Assembly (NCBI GenBank): GCA_000436695.1
Contig: HF992618.1
Span: forward strand, 1 to 28,075
Direction: 5' to 3'
From: Prevotella sp. CAG:1185
Lineage (GTDB): Bacteria > Bacteroidota > Bacteroidia > Bacteroidales > Bacteroidaceae
Length of the DNA stretch: 28,075 bases
Under the pieces are notes generated by a model that worked only from the letters and a program-made list of their open reading frames with translations, was not told the origin of the DNA and did not search any database. Below are positions 7,406-16,107 of the stretch, piece by piece; position 1 is the first letter of the stretch, and every line of letters begins with the position of its first letter. The translations under genes and the position numbers were made by a program.

Positions 7406-7786
7406 TTAGTGATTTCTGGCATTCTTTGATGCAACACTTAATGTTGCATGTGGAACGGCACGCAGACGCTCTTTTGGTATAAGCTCGCCTGTTATACGGT
7501 CTATGCCATAAGTTTTATTCTCAATTCTTATAAGCGCAGCCTCAAGTCCCTGTATGAACTTCTGTAGGCGGCTTGCCTGCTGTATAAGCTCTTCTTTGGT
7601 CTGTGTGGCACTGCCTTCTTCCAGTATCTTGTAAGTTGGTGACGTGTCGTCCACATCGTTTCCGTCGGCATTCATCAGAGTTTTCATCATCTGACTGTAG
7701 TCGCGACGGGCCAACTTGAGCTTATCGTTAATTATGCTTCTGAACTCTTCGAGTTCTTCATCGCTATAACGTGTTTTTTCTGCCAT
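7406..7786 (-). CDS. DksA/TraR-family protein without zinc-finger cysteines
   Basis: The 126-residue protein has the two-helix coiled-coil build of DksA: helices about 9-45 and 63-93, with the acidic tip region NADGNDVDDTSPTYK between them. The C-terminal part, YGIDRITGELIPKERLRAVP, is the DksA/TraR zinc-finger module. DksA binds RNA polymerase through the secondary channel and works with ppGpp. In this copy no cysteine occurs anywhere in the protein; the place of the first zinc ligand is Asp. The module is therefore not a classic C4 finger and must fold without zinc. The gene lies between ileS (32 bp) and lspA (adjacent, no gap), an arrangement I know from other Bacteroidota. Function as a transcription regulator is inferred from the family. 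Confidence 0.85.
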   Translation of the reverse strand: MAEKTRYSDEELEEFRSIINDKLKLARRDYSQMMKTLMNADGNDVDDTSPTYKILEEGSATQTKEELIQQASRLQKFIQGLEAALIRIENKTYGIDRITGELIPKERLRAVPHATLSVASKNARNH

Positions 7787-7818
7787 AATAGATAAATTTT
7801 AAAGTTAGTATTTAGAGG

Positions 7819-10800
7819 TTAAACTTTTTCCACCTTTATGTTAGCATCAAAGTCGTCGAAGTTGGTGCTATTACCGTCATTATCAGCCAATGTGATAGAG
7901 TCGGCCAAAACTTGTCCCTTGATATAGTCGGCAAATGCGTTGACTGCCTTCTCTATTTGGTCATTAGGAGCTATCGTAACATTGATTCTGTCGGTAATCT
8001 CCAGTCCGCGATCTTTGCGCAAGTTCTGAATACGGTTGATGAGTTCGCGTGCCATACCCTCGTTCTTCAGTTCCTCATTGAGCTTTATCTCGAGGGCTAC
8101 AGTCAGATTACCGTCATTGGCAACCAGCCATCCGGGAATGTCCTCACTGATTATTTCAACATCTGTGGCTTCTACTGCAACCTCTTGGTCGTCAACTTTA
8201 ATGTTGATCTTGCCTTCTTTCTCAAGTGTATGAATGTCTTCCTGACTCAGATTGTTCATCTGCGCAGCGATGCCTTTCATCAGTTTGCCAAACTTCTTAC
8301 CCATGGTTCGGAAGTTACACTTAACCTTCTTGACCAATACGTCTGAACCTTCAACAAATTTCAGCTCTTTAACGTTCACCTCGTTAATTACAAGGTCTTT
8401 GATAGCTTCGATATGTCTCTTCTGATTGTCATCTATGGCCGGAATCATTACTGCCTGTAGTGGCTGACGTACCTTGATGTTTACCTTACGGCGCAGAGCA
8501 AGAACCATAGAGGTTATCTTCTGTGCCATTTCCATTCTAGTTTCCAAATCCTTGTCGATAAGACTTTCGTCGGCAACAGGGAAGTTGGTAAGGTGTACAG
8601 ATTCGGCAGTGTCACGGCCGGTTACATTCTCAAGGTCGCGGAACAGCTGGTCAGCATAGAACGGTGAGAACGGAGCCAGCAACTTAGATATTGTTTCAAG
8701 ACATGTGTACAATGTCTGATATGCAGACAACTTGTCTTTGTCCATCTCCTTACCCCAGAAACGTTTGCGGTTAAGGCGGACGTACCAGTTGCTGAGGTCA
8801 TCGTTTACAAATTCATCAATCATTCGGCCTGCCTTCGTTGGCTCATAGTCTGACAATGACGCATCAACGCCCTTAATCAGTGAGTTGAGCTCAGAAAGAA
8901 TCCAACGGTCAATCTCAGGACGCTCCGCAACAGGAATTTCTGCCTGTGAATAGTCGAATCCGTCAACGTTGGCATACAGACTGAAGAATGAATATGTATT
9001 ATATAATGTTCCGAAGAATTTTCTGCGTATTTCATCAACACCATTTGGATCGAACTTAAGGTTGTCCCATGGAGCTGAGTTTGTCAGCATATAGAAGCGC
9101 ACTGCGTCAGTGCCATACTTCTCAAGTGTTTCAAACGGATCAACGGCATTGCCGAGACGCTTACTCATCTTGTTGCCTTTTGCATCAAGCACAAGACCAC
9201 TTGAAATAACGTTCTTGAACGCTACGCTGTCAAACACCATAGTTGCTATGGCATGCAGAGTGAAGAACCATCCGCGGGTCTGATCAACACCTTCGTTGAT
9301 AAAGTCAGCAGGGAATGCCAGGTTCTTGTCTATCATGTCTGCGTTTTCAAACGGATAGTGAATCTGTGCATAAGGCATGCTGCCTGAGTCAAACCAAACG
9401 TCTATAAGGTCGGTTTCACGCTTCATAGGCTTGTTGGCCTTGCTGCAAAGTATGATGTTGTCGACATAAGGTCTGTGCATGTCTATCTTGTCATAGTTCT
9501 CCTGTGAGTAATCACCGGGCACAAAACCTTTGTCCTTTAGCGGATTGCTTGTCATAAATCCGGCAGCAACGCTCTTTTCTATTTCGTCATAAAGTTCCTG
9601 CAATGAGCCTATGCATATCTCGTTTCCGTCTTCATCGCGCCATATCGGAAGCGGTGTTCCCCAGAAACGGCTACGGCTAAGGTTCCAGTCGTTAAGATTT
9701 TCGAGCCAGTTGCCGAAACGTCCTGTACCTGTGCTTTCAGGTTTCCAGTTGATAGTCTTGTTCTTTTCAACCATGCTTTCCTTGCATGCTGTTGAGCGGA
9801 TAAACCAGCTGTCAAGCGGATAATAGAGCACAGGCTTGTCTGTACGCCAGCAATGAGGATAGCTGTGTACGTGCTTTTCTATCTTAAATGCCTTGTTAGC
9901 GGCCTTGAGGTCCATGCAGATAGATATGTCCAATGTCTCGTCTTTGTCTGTGAGAGTGTCGTCATAGGCATTCTTTACATATCTTCCGGCATATTTGTTC
10001 CATGCGTCCTTGTTGACAAACTTCTCAACAAAGTCTGGGTCAAGGTCGTCAATTACGAAATATTTTCCTTCAAGATCCACGATAGGACGCTGTTCGCCTT
10101 TCTTCGTTATCATCACGATAGGCGGCACACCTGCCTTTTTAGCCACGTTGGAATCGTCGGCTCCGAAGTTAGGAGCAATATGAACAATACCTGTACCGTC
10201 TTCAGTTGTAACGTAATCACCGGGGATTACGCGGAACGCACCGTCGGTCATAGGCTTAATCATGGGCAACAGCTGCTCGTATTTCATGCCTACAAGGTCA
10301 GTGCCTTTATAGTGTCCTACAATTTTATAAGGTATAACTTTGTCGCCTTTCTTGTAGCTTGAAAGGTCGTTGTTCTCGTTCTTTGTATTAAAATAAGACG
10401 GAACAAGAACTTCTGCCATTACAACAGTCTCTGGCTCTCCTGTGTATCCGTTGTATGTCTGAATGGCAACATAGTCGATTTTCGGGCCGACACAAAGTGC
10501 TGAGTTTGCAGCAAGTGTCCACGGAGTGGTGGTCCATGCAAGGAAATATGGCTTGCCCCATTCTGTCATTTCAGGCTTCGGATCAATGATTGCAAACTGA
10601 GCTGTAACCGTTGTATCCTTAACATCGCGGTAGCATCCGGGCTGATTCAGCTCGTGGCTTGACAGACCCGTTCCTGCAGCCGGTGAATATGGCTGTATAG
10701 TATAGCCTTTGTACAACAGTCCTTTGTTATACAACTGTTTCAGAAGCCACCAAAGGGTTTCGATATATTTGTTGTCGTATGTGATATAAGGATGGTCGAG

Positions 10801-11250
10801 GTCAACCCAATAGCCCATCTTTTCGGTAAGTTCTCTCCATTCAGCCGTGAACTTCATAACGTTTTCGCGGCATTTCTTGTTGTAATCCTCAACAGAGATA
10901 TATTTATCCGATTCCTTATTGTCGATATCAGCCTTGGTAATGCCAAGTTCTTTTTCTACTCCAAGTTCTACTGGCAGTCCGTGAGTATCCCATCCGGCCT
11001 TGCGGTGAACCTGAAATCCTTTCATCGTCTTGTAACGGTTGAAAGTGTCTTTGATTGTACGTGCCAGGACATGGTGTATGCCCGGGTGTCCGTTTGCTGA
11101 AGGAGGACCTTCAAAGAATACAAACTGTGGACATCCTTCACGCTCTGTTATTGATTTTTCAAATACGTTATTCTTGTTCCAGCTATCAAGCACAATCTTG
11201 TTTGTCTCTGTAAGATTTAGACCATTGTGCTCGGCAAATTTTTTGGCCAT
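7819..11250 (-). CDS. ileS: Isoleucyl-tRNA synthetase
   Basis: IleRS charges tRNA-Ile with isoleucine and edits valine. The 1143 residues are complete for the long, eukaryote-like type. The class I HIGH-type motif appears as NGHPGIHH (53-60). The CP1 editing domain spans about 200-430 with WTTTPWTL (239-246). WNLSRSRFWGTPLPIW (522-537) and the KMSKS loop NKMSKRLGN (693-701) follow. The C-terminal anticodon-binding region begins around 820, and a further C-terminal extension of Asp/Glu/Lys-rich sequence ends in IKVEKV. It is the first gene of the minus-strand operon and has a good promoter upstream. No T-box leader fits in the short 5' region. Confidence 0.97.
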   Translation of the reverse strand: MAKKFAEHNGLNLTETNKIVLDSWNKNNVFEKSITEREGCPQFVFFEGPPSANGHPGIHHVLARTIKDTFNRYKTMKGFQVHRKAGWDTHGLPVELGVEKELGITKADIDNKESDKYISVEDYNKKCRENVMKFTAEWRELTEKMGYWVDLDHPYITYDNKYIETLWWLLKQLYNKGLLYKGYTIQPYSPAAGTGLSSHELNQPGCYRDVKDTTVTAQFAIIDPKPEMTEWGKPYFLAWTTTPWTLAANSALCVGPKIDYVAIQTYNGYTGEPETVVMAEVLVPSYFNTKNENNDLSSYKKGDKVIPYKIVGHYKGTDLVGMKYEQLLPMIKPMTDGAFRVIPGDYVTTEDGTGIVHIAPNFGADDSNVAKKAGVPPIVMITKKGEQRPIVDLEGKYFVIDDLDPDFVEKFVNKDAWNKYAGRYVKNAYDDTLTDKDETLDISICMDLKAANKAFKIEKHVHSYPHCWRTDKPVLYYPLDSWFIRSTACKESMVEKNKTINWKPESTGTGRFGNWLENLNDWNLSRSRFWGTPLPIWRDEDGNEICIGSLQELYDEIEKSVAAGFMTSNPLKDKGFVPGDYSQENYDKIDMHRPYVDNIILCSKANKPMKRETDLIDVWFDSGSMPYAQIHYPFENADMIDKNLAFPADFINEGVDQTRGWFFTLHAIATMVFDSVAFKNVISSGLVLDAKGNKMSKRLGNAVDPFETLEKYGTDAVRFYMLTNSAPWDNLKFDPNGVDEIRRKFFGTLYNTYSFFSLYANVDGFDYSQAEIPVAERPEIDRWILSELNSLIKGVDASLSDYEPTKAGRMIDEFVNDDLSNWYVRLNRKRFWGKEMDKDKLSAYQTLYTCLETISKLLAPFSPFYADQLFRDLENVTGRDTAESVHLTNFPVADESLIDKDLETRMEMAQKITSMVLALRRKVNIKVRQPLQAVMIPAIDDNQKRHIEAIKDLVINEVNVKELKFVEGSDVLVKKVKCNFRTMGKKFGKLMKGIAAQMNNLSQEDIHTLEKEGKINIKVDDQEVAVEATDVEIISEDIPGWLVANDGNLTVALEIKLNEELKNEGMARELINRIQNLRKDRGLEITDRINVTIAPNDQIEKAVNAFADYIKGQVLADSITLADNDGNSTNFDDFDANIKVEKV

Positions 11251-11284
11251 ATTGATTTTATTATATAGTTTACTATTTGAGGCG

Positions 11285-11315
11285 CAAAGTTATATAAAAA
11301 AATTGTCATTACAAA
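11285..11315 (-). promoter_or_regulatory. Promoter of the ileS operon
   Basis: On the minus strand TTTG (11312-11315) is followed by a 19-bp spacer and TAACTTTG (11285-11292), a full match to the Bacteroidota primary-sigma pattern TTTG-N19-TANNTTTG. The expected start lies about 25-30 bases before the ileS ATG. This is the clearest promoter in the window. Confidence 0.75.
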
Positions 11316-11376
11316 GAATTATTTTAAAGTTTCATTTTATTTACAATGCTTTTATACATGATTTTAATACGGCTTT

Positions 11377-11409
11377 TTTGCTCTTAAAGAATATTTCTTA
11401 TTACATTTG
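11377..11409 (+). promoter_or_regulatory. Candidate promoter of the phytase-like gene
   Basis: TTTG (11377-11380), a 21-bp spacer and TACATTTG (11402-11409) fit the Bacteroidota promoter pattern on the plus strand. The 5' untranslated part would be about 70 bases. The region diverges from the ileS promoter. Confidence 0.55.
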
Positions 11410-11487
11410 CATCTGTCAATGATATTTCCGTATTAACATAGTGACAGGTTTTATGTTGATCTGGATATTGTATTAAGATAAACGATT

Positions 11488-12507
11488 ATGCAGACAAGAT
11501 TAGTTTCAATGATATTGATTTTGATGTGCTCATACGCATCTATAGCCCAGACAATGTTAGTTAAAGATTGTGGCCAAAAAGCTTTTCCGGGAAAAATTCC
11601 TCCAGGAAATTATAGCGGAATAACGCATGTCGGCGGAGATGAATATGCCGTAGTTTCAGATAAATCTGCTACTGACGGTTTTTTCTTGTTTCGAATAGAT
11701 GTCGATTCTGTGTCTGGTGAAATTAAAAATGTTGAAAATCTTGGGTTCAGGGGTGATTCTTTGAAAAATGCTGATTGCGAAGGTATTGCATACAGGCCTT
11801 CGTCCGGGACTTTTTTTATTAGCCGTGAGTGTGATAATGTTATAAGTGAATATGACTCTATCGGGAAAAATACGGGCCGCAAGATGAATGTTCCTGATGT
11901 CTATAAAAAGTGTGCCGGCAATTATGGCTTTGAGTCTTTGGCTTATGATGAAGAGTCTCATCTGTTTTGGACGATAAACGAGAGTACGTTGAATGGCGAC
12001 GGCGAGTGTGCAACGTCGTTAAATCACGTGCGAAATGTGTTGAGGCTTCAGTCGTTTGATGACAATCTTCAGCCAGTCAGTCAGTATGCCTATATTATGG
12101 ATGCGCCTATGGCTGATAAAAAATCGAGTAATTACGCTATGGGCGTAAGTGAGATTGCGGCCCTTGGCTCCGGTCGTCTTTTAGTCCTTGAACGTGAGTT
12201 TTTTGTACCTAGTCTAAAATTCGGCGCTTTTGTTCGATGTAAATTATATGAGATTGAGCCTGGAAAATCAGAGCCTATACCATCTGGTGGAGATATCGGA
12301 GCCAATACTAAGTTTGTTGATAAGCGGCTTGTCTATTCATTTGTAACACGCCTTACTCTTCTTGACTGGTCTGTGGCAAATTATGAGGGTATGTGTTTGG
12401 GACCGAAACTTGTGGATGGGAGCAGGGTTCTTATTCTTGTAAGCGATTCGCAAGATAATTATGGCGGTGTGCTGAAAGATTGGTTTAGGACTATAATTAT
12501 CCGTTGA
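11488..12507 (+). CDS. Secreted esterase-like phytase-family protein
   Basis: The 339-residue protein has a cleavable signal peptide (cleavage likely after SIA, near residue 20). The rest resembles the 'esterase-like activity of phytase' domain (PF13449), a six-bladed beta-propeller. Supporting pieces are SGITHVGGDEYAVVSDK near the start, NADCEGIAYRP (about 94-104), FESLAYDEESHLFWTINES (about 148-166), SEIAALGSGRLLVLERE and the terminal NYEGMCLGP...LVSDSQDN. These are the usual Glu-Gly and Asp-containing blade edges of the family. It should act in the periplasm or outside the cell on an ester or phosphoester; the substrate cannot be read from the sequence. It is a single-gene unit. Confidence 0.75.
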   Translation: MQTRLVSMILILMCSYASIAQTMLVKDCGQKAFPGKIPPGNYSGITHVGGDEYAVVSDKSATDGFFLFRIDVDSVSGEIKNVENLGFRGDSLKNADCEGIAYRPSSGTFFISRECDNVISEYDSIGKNTGRKMNVPDVYKKCAGNYGFESLAYDEESHLFWTINESTLNGDGECATSLNHVRNVLRLQSFDDNLQPVSQYAYIMDAPMADKKSSNYAMGVSEIAALGSGRLLVLEREFFVPSLKFGAFVRCKLYEIEPGKSEPIPSGGDIGANTKFVDKRLVYSFVTRLTLLDWSVANYEGMCLGPKLVDGSRVLILVSDSQDNYGGVLKDWFRTIIIR

Positions 12508-12689
12508 TGAAACATGCTGTTTCGGAATATGATTAAAAGAAAACTTTTTGTTTTTGACGCATTGAGACGGCCTGTGTTTTGTGTGCAGGCAACTTTGAAT
12601 GTAAATAAGGCAAAAAATGAGCTGTTTTGCTAATTCTTTGTACACCAATGAGTTATAAGAATTATCTTTCAGCTTTAGTCGTTCTTTTA

Positions 12690-12882
12690 CCTAAAATCAG
12701 TGCCTTTTTGATGCAATATCTATGGTTTTATGCGGTAAAACCATAGGCTTTGTTCATTGAAATGGCAGGTTTTATGACTAAAAACAGCCGGTTTTATAGG
12801 TTTAAAATATCGCAATCGTTAATTGATGTATAATAATTGGGCTGATTACATGTCTGAAATTAACGTTTATTTAATTTGCGTA
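12690..12882 (+). repeat. Intergenic repeat module B (about six units of roughly 22 bp)
   Basis: Units start near 12692, 12717, 12736, 12759, 12779 and 12803 (mean spacing about 22 bp). They have the A-tract/T-tract form seen in modules A and C, for example TAAAACCATAGGCTTTG and AAAACAGCCGGTTTT. After the last unit, CGCAATCGTTAATTGATGTAT resembles the sequence that follows the units in the other two modules. The module sits in the 518-bp gap between the phytase-like gene and the GH25 gene. The match is weaker than for A and C and the limits are approximate. Confidence 0.5.
12720..12746. terminator. Perfect stem-loop inside module B
   Basis: CTATGGTTTTA (12720-12730) and TAAAACCATAG (12736-12746) pair perfectly over 11 bp around the loop TGCGG. 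The arms lie in two neighbouring 22-bp units. No T-run follows. It is the strongest hairpin after the plus-strand phytase-like gene, 213 bp past its stop, and could end that transcript, but its place inside the repeat suggests another reason for its presence. Confidence 0.4.
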
Positions 12883-13025
12883 TTCTATTTTACAGAAAAC
12901 TTTATGCATGGATTTTAGATTTTTCTTGACATCATTATTCATGCTGATTATGTATAATATGTACCTTAAGGGTATTATAACTAAAAGGCCTGCCGTTATA
13001 TAGGAAAGTCTTACAGAATCTTTGT

Positions 13026-13889
13026 TTATTCGTATCCAATGGTCAGTTTTCTCAAGTCGTAATAGCTTCCGTTGTAAATATTGAAGTCGACATACCCCTT
13101 GATACCCGGAAGACGTCCGGCGTCGGTGTGTTGCCAAAATTTCCATTCTCCGGTATATTCGATTTTATCTACATAATAATGTGCAATCCAATAAGGATAG
13201 TCGTTGAACACCGGTTCGTTCAAATAAGTTGTTTTAAATTTATAGTAGGTGTAGATAATCGGTTTTACATGATATTTGTCTTCAACAATGTGCAGCCATG
13301 TCAGCACATCACGCTGAAAGTCCTCAAGACTTTTATCTTTGGGCTTGTGCTCTATATCCAGTACAGGGGGAAGATCGCCGTCCTGAAGATATACATTGTT
13401 TAAAAAGAAATAGGCTTGTGTGCGTGCAGACGACTTGTTGCTCCAGAAGTGATATGCTCCGCGAATAAAACCATATTCTCTTGCTTGTCTGAAGTTTTCC
13501 TTAAACTTGGGGTCTATTCTGTCGGTACCCTCTGTGGCTTTAATGAGAATGAACCTTATCGGACATTTCTCAATCATGGCATTCTGTAGAAGTTCCCAGT
13601 CAATTTCACCTTGATAGTGGCTGATGTCTATGCCTCTTATTTCATATCCTTCAGGATATTTTGCGTCACCATATATAGCTCTCCATCTAAAGCCGAACGG
13701 ACCCACAAAAAAATAGTAGAAGAAACATACGTATATTGCAACGACTCCAAGACCGCCTAGCCACCAAGCCCATCTTGGATACCTGCGAAAAAATGATGAC
13801 CTGGTATGTGTACGCTTTCTGCTGCTGCACCTCTTTTTAGGTGTTGCATGCCGATTGCTACTTTTGTTGTAAGAATTTCCAGTCATCAT
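13026..13889 (-). CDS. Membrane-anchored GH25 muramidase
   Basis: The 287-residue protein starts with a strongly basic, Ser/Arg/Lys-rich cytoplasmic segment (1-38), then one membrane helix (about 40-62), then a GH25 lysozyme domain (about 84-280). The domain shows GIDISHYQGEIDW (Asp88), IRFILIKATEGTDRID, GAYHFW, the catalytic LDIEH (Asp178, Glu180), PIIYTYY and the end WQHTDAGRLPGIKGYVDFN. These are the family hallmarks for cleaving the MurNAc-GlcNAc bond in peptidoglycan. The anchor suggests a type II inner-membrane protein with its domain in the periplasm, so it likely remodels the cell's own wall. It follows pfp on the same strand; between them is a long stem-loop and no recognisable promoter. 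Confidence 0.9.
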   Translation of the reverse strand: MMTGNSYNKSSNRHATPKKRCSSRKRTHTRSSFFRRYPRWAWWLGGLGVVAIYVCFFYYFFVGPFGFRWRAIYGDAKYPEGYEIRGIDISHYQGEIDWELLQNAMIEKCPIRFILIKATEGTDRIDPKFKENFRQAREYGFIRGAYHFWSNKSSARTQAYFFLNNVYLQDGDLPPVLDIEHKPKDKSLEDFQRDVLTWLHIVEDKYHVKPIIYTYYKFKTTYLNEPVFNDYPYWIAHYYVDKIEYTGEWKFWQHTDAGRLPGIKGYVDFNIYNGSYYDLRKLTIGYE

Positions 13890-13904
13890 TTAAATATAAA
13901 GAAA

Positions 13905-13959
13905 TGTGTAAAGACCTTTTTAATGCACTTTAGTGCATAAAAATCATGGTCTTTACACA
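13905..13959. terminator. Long compound stem-loop between pfp and the GH25 gene
   Basis: Outer arms TGTGTAAAGACC (13905-13916) and GGTCTTTACACA (13948-13959) are perfect 12-bp complements. Inside them a T-run pairs with an A-run, and the tip ATGCACT-tt-AGTGCAT (13923-13938) is a second perfect stem. The structure starts 20 bp past the pfp stop. On the minus strand only an interrupted T-rich stretch follows. It can act as a terminator of pfp or as a leaky one that sets read-through into the GH25 gene. Confidence 0.7.
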
Positions 13960-13979
13960 TTTTATGCTATTATAAAATA

Positions 13980-15620
13980 TTATTCTTGTTCTAACTGCAG
14001 AGTCTTAGTTGTGCAGTCGCAAACCTCTGTCGGGCCCCAATACTGGATAGGACCAGGATAAATGAAGCATGTTTCGTGTGCCCATTTGTCGCGAGCTTTC
14101 TCGAAAGTCTTGAACGGTTTGCCGTCAAGTTCAACGAGTGCCTTACGTATAACAGGCTTCATCTCGCCGTTTCTGCGCTCCATGTTCATCATCATTGTGA
14201 TAGGCACACCGCCTGCAATCCATTTGTCTGTAGGCTGTGTTGTGTTCTTGATGATAGCCATATATCCTGTCTTGCCGTTTGCAATCAGCTGGGCAGCGCT
14301 TGTTCCAAGTGCATAGCAATAGTTTGCGTCGAAGTTAGACGGAGCAGCGCAACGTCCTTCATATCCGAAGAAGTGGTGCAGACAAGCAAATTTGCCGTTG
14401 TATTTGCCCTCTTTCTTCCACTGAGCCAATTTAGCCTCGCACATATCTGAAAGAAGTTTCTCAGTCTCGATGAGAGATACCTGAACGTTTCCGTGAGGAT
14501 CGCGGTCGAGAGACAGCTGGCGTGCTACGTTTGCAGGCAGAGTTGCGAAAGTCTGTTTGTTCTCTTCGCTCAGGTGATTGAGAATATATTCGCGCTGAGC
14601 CTCGTTGTCAAGTCCCTTGTAGTCATTGCCGTGAGTAGCGAGAAGGTCGTTCAGTTCTTCGATAAGTTTGCCGATTGAAGGAATGAATTCGATAAGTCCT
14701 TCAGGGATAAGTATAACACCGAAGTTGTTGCCCTGCTCTGCACGGTAAGCTATAACCTCGCAGATGTTCTCAACAATCTGGTTGAGAGTCATGTTCTTAG
14801 CTTTAACTTCCTCTGATACGATGCAGATGTTAGGCTGGCACTGCAGTGCGCACTCAAGTGCAATGTGGCTTGCTGAACGTCCCATCAGCTTGATGAAGTG
14901 CCAGTATTTTCTTGCAGAGTTGCTGTCTCTTTCGATGTTTCCGATAAGCTCTGAATAAGTCTTTGTTGCTGTATCGAAACCGAAAGAAGTTTCAATCTGG
15001 CTGTTCTTCAAGTCGCCGTCGATAGTCTTAGGACATCCGATAACCTGTACGCCGTATTTCTTTGCTGCATAATATTCAGCCAATACGCATGCGTTGGTGT
15101 TAGAATCGTCACCGCCGATGATAACGAGGGCTTTGATGTTCAGCTCGCGGATTATCTCAAGACCTTTCTCAAACTGGTCAACTTTCTCAAGTTTTGTACG
15201 GCCAGAGCCAATCATGTCAAAACCGCCGGTATTGCGGTATTCGTTAATAAAGTCTTCAGTTATTTCTTTATATTTATGGTCAACCAGACCGCCAGGACCG
15301 AGAATGAATCCATACAGCTTGTTGTTAGGGTTGAGACGCTTGATAGTGTCAAACAGTCCAGTGATGACATTGTGTCCGCCAGGAGCCTGTCCGCCGCTGA
15401 GGATTACACCAACGTTCATCTCACAGTTCTGTGCTTCGTTGCTGGGCTCAAACTCAACAACAGGCATTCCGTAAGTGTTAGGGAATAATTTCTTGATGTC
15501 TTCCTGATCGTCCACACTCTGTGTTGGAGCACCTTCTTTTACTTTTACAGAACCTTGAAGTGATGTCGGCAATTTGGGCGCGAACTCAATTCTGGCTTTC
15601 TGTAATACACTTTTTTCCAT
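13980..15620 (-). CDS. pfp: Pyrophosphate-dependent 6-phosphofructokinase
   Basis: The enzyme transfers phosphate from PPi to fructose 6-phosphate, a reversible glycolytic step that spares ATP. The 546-residue length and N-terminal extension are those of the long PPi-PFK group (plant-beta/spirochaete-like). Visible motifs are VGVILSGGQAPGGHN (70-84), GGDDS (169-173), PKTIDGDL (197-204) and MGRSASHIALE (246-256). In this family the second Asp in GGDDS, in place of the Gly of ATP enzymes, and the Lys before TIDGD mark pyrophosphate as donor. Two helical inserts (about 340-420) are also typical. The gene stands alone at its 5' end. Confidence 0.93.
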   Translation of the reverse strand: MEKSVLQKARIEFAPKLPTSLQGSVKVKEGAPTQSVDDQEDIKKLFPNTYGMPVVEFEPSNEAQNCEMNVGVILSGGQAPGGHNVITGLFDTIKRLNPNNKLYGFILGPGGLVDHKYKEITEDFINEYRNTGGFDMIGSGRTKLEKVDQFEKGLEIIRELNIKALVIIGGDDSNTNACVLAEYYAAKKYGVQVIGCPKTIDGDLKNSQIETSFGFDTATKTYSELIGNIERDSNSARKYWHFIKLMGRSASHIALECALQCQPNICIVSEEVKAKNMTLNQIVENICEVIAYRAEQGNNFGVILIPEGLIEFIPSIGKLIEELNDLLATHGNDYKGLDNEAQREYILNHLSEENKQTFATLPANVARQLSLDRDPHGNVQVSLIETEKLLSDMCEAKLAQWKKEGKYNGKFACLHHFFGYEGRCAAPSNFDANYCYALGTSAAQLIANGKTGYMAIIKNTTQPTDKWIAGGVPITMMMNMERRNGEMKPVIRKALVELDGKPFKTFEKARDKWAHETCFIYPGPIQYWGPTEVCDCTTKTLQLEQE

Positions 15621-15677
15621 AATACCAAAGATTAAATTAATATAGTTAGTTATAAATTACAGCTTTTTATGTGTCTG

Positions 15678-15685
15678 CAAAATTA
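15678..15685 (-). promoter_or_regulatory. Candidate -7 element of pfp
   Basis: On the minus strand TAATTTTG fits TANNTTTG, about 60 bases before the pfp ATG. At the -33 distance only a T-run is present, so the element is incomplete. Confidence 0.4.
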
Positions 15686-15755
15686 CTAATTTTTGCCAAT
15701 ATAGAAAAATAAATAAAATATTTTGAATAAAATATTGTTTTTTTTCATGAAACGG

Positions 15756-15786
15756 CTTGTGCATATTAATTTATTTATTAAATTTG
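15756..15786 (+). promoter_or_regulatory. Candidate promoter of the six-gene operon
   Basis: CTTG (15756-15759), a 19-bp spacer and TAAATTTG (15779-15786) fit the Bacteroidota promoter pattern. The start codon of the first gene lies 35 bases downstream, which leaves a short untranslated leader. Confidence 0.6.
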
Positions 15787-15821
15787 TTCTGTAAAGTTCA
15801 GATAAACTAAAAAGAAATAAT

Positions 15822-16091
15822 ATGGCAAACAAACGAAACTTAAAGAAAATGATCAACTACATTTGTAGTGATGTTTTTTCAGAATGTATGGCAGCATCAA
15901 TTTATAACGGCAAGAAGGGTGATGAAGACGTCAAGGCAATACTCTCGTCGATATTGATTGTTCATGACAGTTCTATTCGCAGGGTGTCACATCCTGAACC
16001 AGGTATGCCTAAAAAAGTGTATTATAAAGATTTGAAAGATAAGTTTAACGCTCAGATTTGTGAAATAGTAGATCAGATTATTAACATCTAA
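15822..16091 (+). CDS. Small conserved protein of unknown function, operon leader gene
   Basis: The protein has 89 residues, no signal peptide and no membrane helix. It reads as two or three helices (KKMINYICSDVFSECMAASI at the start, then a segment with LSSILIVHDSSIRRVSHPEP, then KDLKDKFNAQICEIVDQI). I recall similar small proteins with the RRVSHPEPGM...VYYKDL stretch in other Bacteroidota, without a known function. It opens the operon, 35 bases after a candidate promoter, and the acyltransferase gene begins 16 bases after its stop. The helical make-up suggests a protein-protein partner; nothing shows a catalytic role. Confidence 0.8.
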   Translation: MANKRNLKKMINYICSDVFSECMAASIYNGKKGDEDVKAILSSILIVHDSSIRRVSHPEPGMPKKVYYKDLKDKFNAQICEIVDQIINI

Positions 16092-16107
16092 ACGATAATA
16101 ATACTGC

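Noticed and set aside
12509..12523. Short hairpin GAAACA-TGC-TGTTTC just after the phytase-like gene
   Set aside because: The stem is only 6 bp, AT-rich and not followed by a T-run, so it is too weak to call a terminator.
12926..12958. TTGACA and TATAAT, which look like a sigma-70 promoter of the E. coli type
   Set aside because: The spacer is 21 bp, too long, and Bacteroidota use a different consensus. No plus-strand gene follows.
12871..13146. Minus-strand frame of 91 codons overlapping the end of the GH25 gene
   Set aside because: It overlaps a clear gene in another frame, has no domain pattern, and the hydrophobic part is not a convincing membrane protein.
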